NCBI GenBank assembly: GCA_002633005.1
Contig: NMRA01000036.1
Location: 254,869-318,868, forward strand
Length of the DNA stretch: 64,000 nt
Direction: 5' to 3'
Source of the DNA: Phoronis australis
Taxonomy: Eukaryota; Phoronida; Phoronidae
Shown here: positions 59,181-64,000 of the stretch, piece by piece
Layout: each line of letters opens with the position of its first letter
Numbering within the stretch: position 1 is the stretch's first letter
Notes under the pieces: model-generated
The model's input: the letters and a program-made list of their open reading frames with translations, nothing else
Databases searched by the model: none
What the model was told of the DNA's origin: nothing
Position numbers and translations under genes: made by a program

Positions 59181-60613
59181 GAGTTTCTGAGAGACTGATT
59201 TCTTTCCGACGCCATATACACGAGACGTTGAGTCGCATCCTGTGAAGGAGTGCAGGAATAGTAGCTAGGTACAAATCTTAATCCTGAGCACACACTTCAT
59301 CCAATTTATGTTATATACATTCAGATTGGTTCTTGACTGGTTGTCTGATCTGAAAATAGAGGTTTCAGTCATACAGTAATGGAGCATATGCATCAACAGC
59401 TCAGTGTCCTCGCCGATTACTGTAAAACTTTTTGTTGCAATTTGTTGTGGGTCGGGTGGCTATTTGTCATAAATTGACTTGTTCACATCCAAACGTACGC
59501 TTATTGACACACTGCCAAATTGACGTATTATTGTTTCTTCAGAAAGTAAAAGTTTGTAATCGTGCTCATGCAGTGTATGTTACCGTAAACAAGAGACATT
59601 GGAACGGTACCATTTTTACGTCTGGAATTACTAAAGAAATTGGACTCTGAAAAATTATAACATTTTTAAAAACAGACAAATTGAGCACGCGTTGCGTAGT
59701 TGTCACGGTCAACATTCAAGAACGAAAAAATTAGACAGCTGGATTGGAAAGCGGGACTTCAGGATAAAAAGCGGGACATCTGGGTCTAAGCCCAAAACGT
59801 AAGGGTGAAATGTTTGCTGCAAAACACAAAGACGTACAGACAGCTTTTTTGTCTAACGGGAGATGTAACACCCAAAATGCCCGAGAGCGTTTTTTCTTGT
59901 TGTTTTTTATAGTTGGATGGGAAATTGCGGGTGCTGCAAGAAATCATGAAACGTCCTGTTTTTTGGCAAGCGGGAAAATATGGCTAAGTCGCGTGAGAAA
60001 TTGCAATAGTACAAACCCAAAGTATCAAGAGTGGCGTATATGAAGTAATGTCCCACGAGACATTATTCCGCGTATCGACCGAGACCGTACGCTTCGAATT
60101 CCTAAGTTTCTTTCATCTTTTCGGTAGATTTTTTAAATATTTCACCCAGACTTTTCACCTGGCGGATCACATCCTATATGTAATACTTGCACGTTAGGTT
60201 ACAAGTTTTCTCTAATAAAAGAAACAGTTTTAAATGTAACGATTTCTTACTTGAAAAGAAATAACAAAGATAAAAACAACGGTAATTGAGCATTGAACTG
60301 GTGACATTTCCTGAAAATAGTTAAATAACAACATTTGATGCTGTAGTTACCGAAGAATTGGCGTCTGAGTTGCAGACTATATAATATTTAGCAATGGAAA
60401 ACTGAGACAGAATTGTCATCTAATGAACAGTTTTGCACCAAATGTTACGTTTGGGACCAGACTGCATGTCGAATATTATTTATACTGCTGCAGTTGCATT
60501 ACTTTAAACAACATTCGGAAAGTTTGATGATCGAACCGGCTAACGACATCGAGTGGCCGTTGACCTACCTTTTGAAGTTTCCATGTCAGAGGGCACTGTT
60601 GAAAACGGAAAAC

Positions 60614-60717
60614 AATATCACATAGCCGTATTGCACTCGACTGATTCAACGCGTATGGGATAAATTTTTATCATATACGCGTTGAATGAGTCGAGTGCAA
60701 TACGGCCGTGTGATATT
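60614..60717. repeat. Long hairpin with 43-nt arms
   Basis: The left arm 60614-60656 (aatatcacatagccgtattg, cactcgactgattcaacgcg, tat) and the right arm 60675-60717 are reverse complements with only about two mismatches. The loop is 18 nt and AT-rich. Such near-perfection suggests a recent palindromic insertion or a structured RNA. No similar copy was seen elsewhere in the window. Confidence 0.9.
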
Positions 60718-61163
60718 TTAAAATCTAAAACAACAGACTAATCAGAAGTTCGTACATTCTGACACCTTATTGCATCAAGAAAAGTACGTTATAGACCACG
60801 TTTCAAGAAAAAATAGAAGGATCAACTTTCTAACTTTGAATACATAACAGGTAAGGTACATATTTGTGCTTTAGAAGTGTATCCAATATGATCACCTGTT
60901 GCTTTTTAACATCTTCAGCCCTTGGGTGTCCAGGCCTTAGACTGTACCGCCGTCTCAGCTAGCCCCAGTAGAGATGGTGGCCATGTCATAGACACCCCAT
61001 ACCCCGAAAGCTTTTCCGCGAATCATACATCACTCTGATTAAACCACTAAAGCTATGTTACAATAAATCTGAAAGTACCTTTTGCACGTAAAGGAACGCC
61101 TCAGGAGGACGCTGACGTCTTTCTTTCTTCCCAGCTCGAATATTCCTGCAATCAAACTTTGTT

Positions 61164-61660
61164 TTATTGGGGACAAATAAAACAACGACAACAATATATG
61201 TTTTAGGTTGTATTGGGAATTTCAGGGTCACAGCTCAACAAATGAATATTTCCCAGAAGGAACCAGATGGGTTTCTTAATTACATGAGATAACACACACA
61301 TTTAAGATACCCAATGTGTAATTGAGTATCGAATACTAAGTGGCACAGGTTAGCATAGTACCAAATGGGTACATAATACCAAATGGGTATTGGCCGATTG
61401 CCTACCAAGTGGGTCGAGCAAAACGGCAAATTCAATAACAAGTACCAAATGGGTACAAACTGCCAAATGGGCAGATATCAAATAAAGTACCAAGTGGGTA
61501 CATCAAACAGCCAACTGGGCTATAACAACCTGCAAAGCAGGTTCCAGACAAGCTGAGTGAGCAGACCAGCGGGAGTGATAAAAAAGATATTGTAAGGAAC
61601 TTGGTGTTGTGGCTCAGTATGTGCCACATGGGTAGGGTTGTTCATGGATGAACAATCCTG
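61164..61660 (-). mobile_element. ~490-bp element with a string of covarying mini-hairpins, copy 2 (inverted)
   Basis: Reverse-complement partner of 53019-53500. Hairpins here include gtaccaaatgggtac (61358-61372), ataccaaatgggtat (61376-61390), gtaccaaatgggtac (61442-61456), tgccaaatgggca, gtaccaagtgggtac, agccaactgggct (61509-61521), aacctgcaaagcaggtt and gttcatggatgaac near its end. Loops are mainly aaatg, aagtg or aactg. Compared with copy 1, several hairpins are more perfect. Confidence 0.75.
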
Positions 61661-62013
61661 TCCACCGACACAACACATTAATTTCATTGAATCAAAGCTC
61701 CTAACACGGGGGTATGTCACTTGCCTTTTAAAACTAAAGCAAGAGTTTGAAGTTATACTTCAGAAAGCTGTGTGCATGAAGTTATTTGGAAGGCAAATGG
61801 AGTTTGTGCCTAAGCAAGAGACACGAATGGGAATTGGTGCTAGTGTGCAATGATTCACTTGTTGACAAATCAATTAACACACACATTTTGAATCGAACAT
61901 GCGCCCGAATCCTACCTGTGTTTACACAAGGACAATTACCAATGTGCAGTGTACATGCATGCCGACATAATCGTCTCCTTTACGGTGGAGCTTTGTAGTT
62001 TAAATGGATGGTA

Positions 62014-62187
62014 ATGCCCACAGCTTCATTGACAGTACTCAAAGATATACGCTGCAAGTGCAAAAAGAACACGTGTGCAGGGAAACTGTGTTCGTGTTGT
62101 AATGCTGGGTTAAACTGTACATTTTTTAAAACTGTAGTAACATCAGCAACACTGACTGTACAACTTTGTACTGATTATTTATATTAA
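62014..62187 (+). pseudogene. Second CXC-domain fragment
   Basis: A 57-residue frame from the ATG at 62014: MPTASLTVLKDIRCKCKKNT then CAGKLCSCCNAGLNCTF and a stop. It has the same architecture as the fragment at 58.8 kb: a P.A...LL..I segment, then C.CK...C....CSC..AGL.CT. The second half of the CXC motif (C..C....C) is lost, replaced by unrelated residues, so it is a fragment. Frames just upstream (61786-61998) include ILPVFTQGQLP, compatible with the same family's L.PV.T..PPAP segment in a different reading frame. Confidence 0.6.
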
Positions 62188-62647
62188 CCGTTATAGCAGA
62201 CCACCAGCTTATCGAACCTCGTCATTTCGTTATATTTTTGTGTTAAAAACGCAAGATGTGAGTTCTATTCCACAACTCATTGATTAAGTCATAGCACCTA
62301 CATGTCATGTATTTGACCGAGACTGCTTGCTAGACACTGTCAGAATAACCTAGTATTTTCACACTGTCAATCTTCTTTACGGAAATTAAGTTGACTTTGG
62401 AATTCCTATTCCATATTTTAGGTTGCAGTGAACTTTTTCAAAATACGCGATAGCCACTAAGTATTCGCCGTCCCGGATTATACACCGACACTCAAATCTC
62501 GCTGTATTTACCCACAATGCCATAAGCATCCGCCATGCAGGCACATTTGCTGCCTCGTTTTCGTACCATTGGAGTTCTGCATGTTTTTTGTTGTTGTCTG
62601 TTTCTTTGCAAGTTTTTCTTGGCAGCATCCCTCTATTCGTTCTTCCA

Positions 62648-62869
62648 ATGCTAACGAAGTATTACTGCTGTAATGTGGGGTGCAACTCCGACATGAAAAA
62701 GTTTGATAAACTGGAGAAATACCTATGAATGCGTGATCTAAAATTCTTCGCTTTCCTGGCATCAATCACTAGAGACAAGAAACTGCGAAGCAAGTGGTTA
62801 AAACAAGCGCGTCGAGTTAATTTTGAACCGAACAGGATTCCCTTTCATGAAGATACCCGTTCAATTTCG
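62648..62869 (+). pseudogene. THAP-domain exon with an in-frame stop
   Basis: From the ATG at 62648 the frame reads MLTKYYCCNVGCNSDMKKFD, a TGA (62726-62728), MRDLKFFAFLASITRDKKLR, SKWLKQARRVNFEPN and HEDTRS. THAP hallmarks are present in order: C..GC, a FF.F(P), R..W....RR..F.P. A donor GTAATT follows at 62870, where THAP genes often have an intron before the ICS.HF part. The typical FP is FL here. The single stop suggests recent loss or a sequencing error; the rest of the frame is open. Confidence 0.75.
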
Positions 62870-62887
62870 GTAATTAATCACGGTTAA

Positions 62888-64000
62888 AATCAGGAACATT
62901 TCCACGGCTATACATGTCGCCGGTTTCCGACATAATCTTCGAAAATATGCCTGATTTCCAAAGCGAAGTCACGTGCTTTCCATGCGCGCACCCAAAGGGG
63001 GCTCGGGGGGCTGTTGAAGTGGGCAAAAATGTCCCCCTCAGAGAAAAAAAGTCCGAGAAAACGAGACAAAAGTCCACTAAAAAGGCAGGAGTCCGGTGCG
63101 AATGTACAACCCATAGCTCTGAACGTACATGTAGTACCCTTTTTATTTTCTAGTCCCTGTTTTTTTAGTGCCCGTTATTGTTTTTTATTGAAAGGTCTAC
63201 ATTCTCAAAGATTCGAGTCCCCCTACGTATATTTCAGGCTGGGTGCGAGCATGCTTTCTTATCTTAGTGAAAAAGGAGAGTTCTGTCGCCGTGTAACACC
63301 GGCAGGACGGCCCTGTTCACTCGAGTTAGGCAAGGAAAAGCACAAAGATGAGCGTAGCACTCGTAAAAGTATGATGGGAAGATATCCGGGGGGATTTGTG
63401 TCCCTTGGATGTTTTGTTCGTCAACTAGCGTGATTTTGCGTGTCTTCCTCAAGATGACACCCCATGAGGGAAGCTCGAGTGAACCCGCGACAGACTTTCA
63501 TATGTTCAAATCGTTTTGACTAAGTTGTCTCCAGAGTCACGGTATAAGTTAATTATAGATCAATGTGTTTACATATTTTTATGTGTTTCATTCGATGTTA
63601 TTCGCTGTATTTCGAAATGAGTAACTTTTTATGAGGATGTATTACCTGTGTATGCCAGGGGCATTTACACGGCGATGTACTTGCCTAGCATTGGACCTGC
63701 ATTGTCAACTGCGAGTTGACAACTGTGAAGTCTTCTTTACTTTATAACTTGTAAAAGAAACTTTGGGATCCTGGAATGTTAAAATAATGTCCTGCCACGT
63801 ATATTTCAGAGTGTTTTAAGGACATTTTTGGGACACTCATATACATTATAACGGATTTATTGTACAGCTTCATAGAATATTTGTAATTAGTTTGTCACTG
63901 TCGAACACTCCAATGATACAACACAAGGACGACGACGATTTGACCTAGCGCAAGCTCCGCTCCTTTGAGAAAAGTCACGTGACACCCGACAAACAAACAA
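62888..64000. other. No gene recognised at right end
   Basis: Two overlapping frames (62914-63153 and 63014-63433) are open but show only basic, low-information sequence. A stretch of G and C runs at 62990-63035 (ccaaaggggg, gctcgggggg) breaks composition. No domain, repeat or RNA was recognised. The continuation of the THAP gene, if it exists, could lie here but I did not see an ICS.HF segment. Confidence 0.4.

Noticed and set aside
63014-63433. 139-codon plus-strand open frame at the right end
   Set aside because: The sequence is basic and uninformative, overlaps another open frame, and has no recognisable motif or neighbouring exon.

Overview
The window looks like nuclear DNA from an invertebrate animal. 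It is AT-rich, with spliced genes, long introns, short exons bounded by GT..AG sites, and many decayed transposable elements (TEs). The TE mix is Penelope-like, DIRS-like tyrosine-recombinase, foldback/MITE-type elements and a tRNA-derived SINE. THAP and tesmin-like CXC domain fragments would suit a hemichordate, cephalochordate, echinoderm or similar genome, but the species cannot be fixed from the sequence alone. One run of 178 N and a single N at 3836 indicate a draft assembly.

Positions 2415-34714 (+) hold the 3' half of a cadherin-superfamily gene. Eleven exons join in a single frame of 444 codons (443 residues plus stop), with compatible intron phases at every junction. The encoded part contains the end of one cadherin repeat, two further repeats, a membrane-adjacent domain resembling that of cadherin-23, one membrane helix and a short acidic tail. 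The upstream exons lie outside the window. The last intron is about 22.8 kb and is filled with repeats: minisatellites, a THAP-domain fragment, a decayed DIRS-like element with a separate copy of its terminal part, a SINE, and several low-copy dispersed repeats.

Positions 36.5-52 kb are a TE graveyard. Two broken Penelope-like elements lie head to head at 39.2-41.2 kb. Copies of the Penelope 3' tail lie at 36.7, 38.6, 50.1 and 51.2 kb, and a degenerate hammerhead-ribozyme-like motif is at 38.4 kb. Three different foldback elements follow at 41.4, 43.5 and 44.9 kb. A second, broken THAP exon is at 42.7 kb. A GC-richer stretch near 49.5 kb with two perfect CRE sites could be a promoter.

Positions 53-64 kb contain two inverted copies of an unusual ~490-bp element, at 53.0 and 61.2 kb. 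Each carries a string of small perfect hairpins whose arms differ from hairpin to hairpin but stay complementary. Two CXC-domain gene fragments (58.8 kb minus, 62.0 kb plus), a long hairpin at 60.6 kb and a third broken THAP exon (62.65 kb) complete the window.

Apart from the cadherin gene, no intact protein-coding gene could be supported. All coordinates and translations were read by eye.
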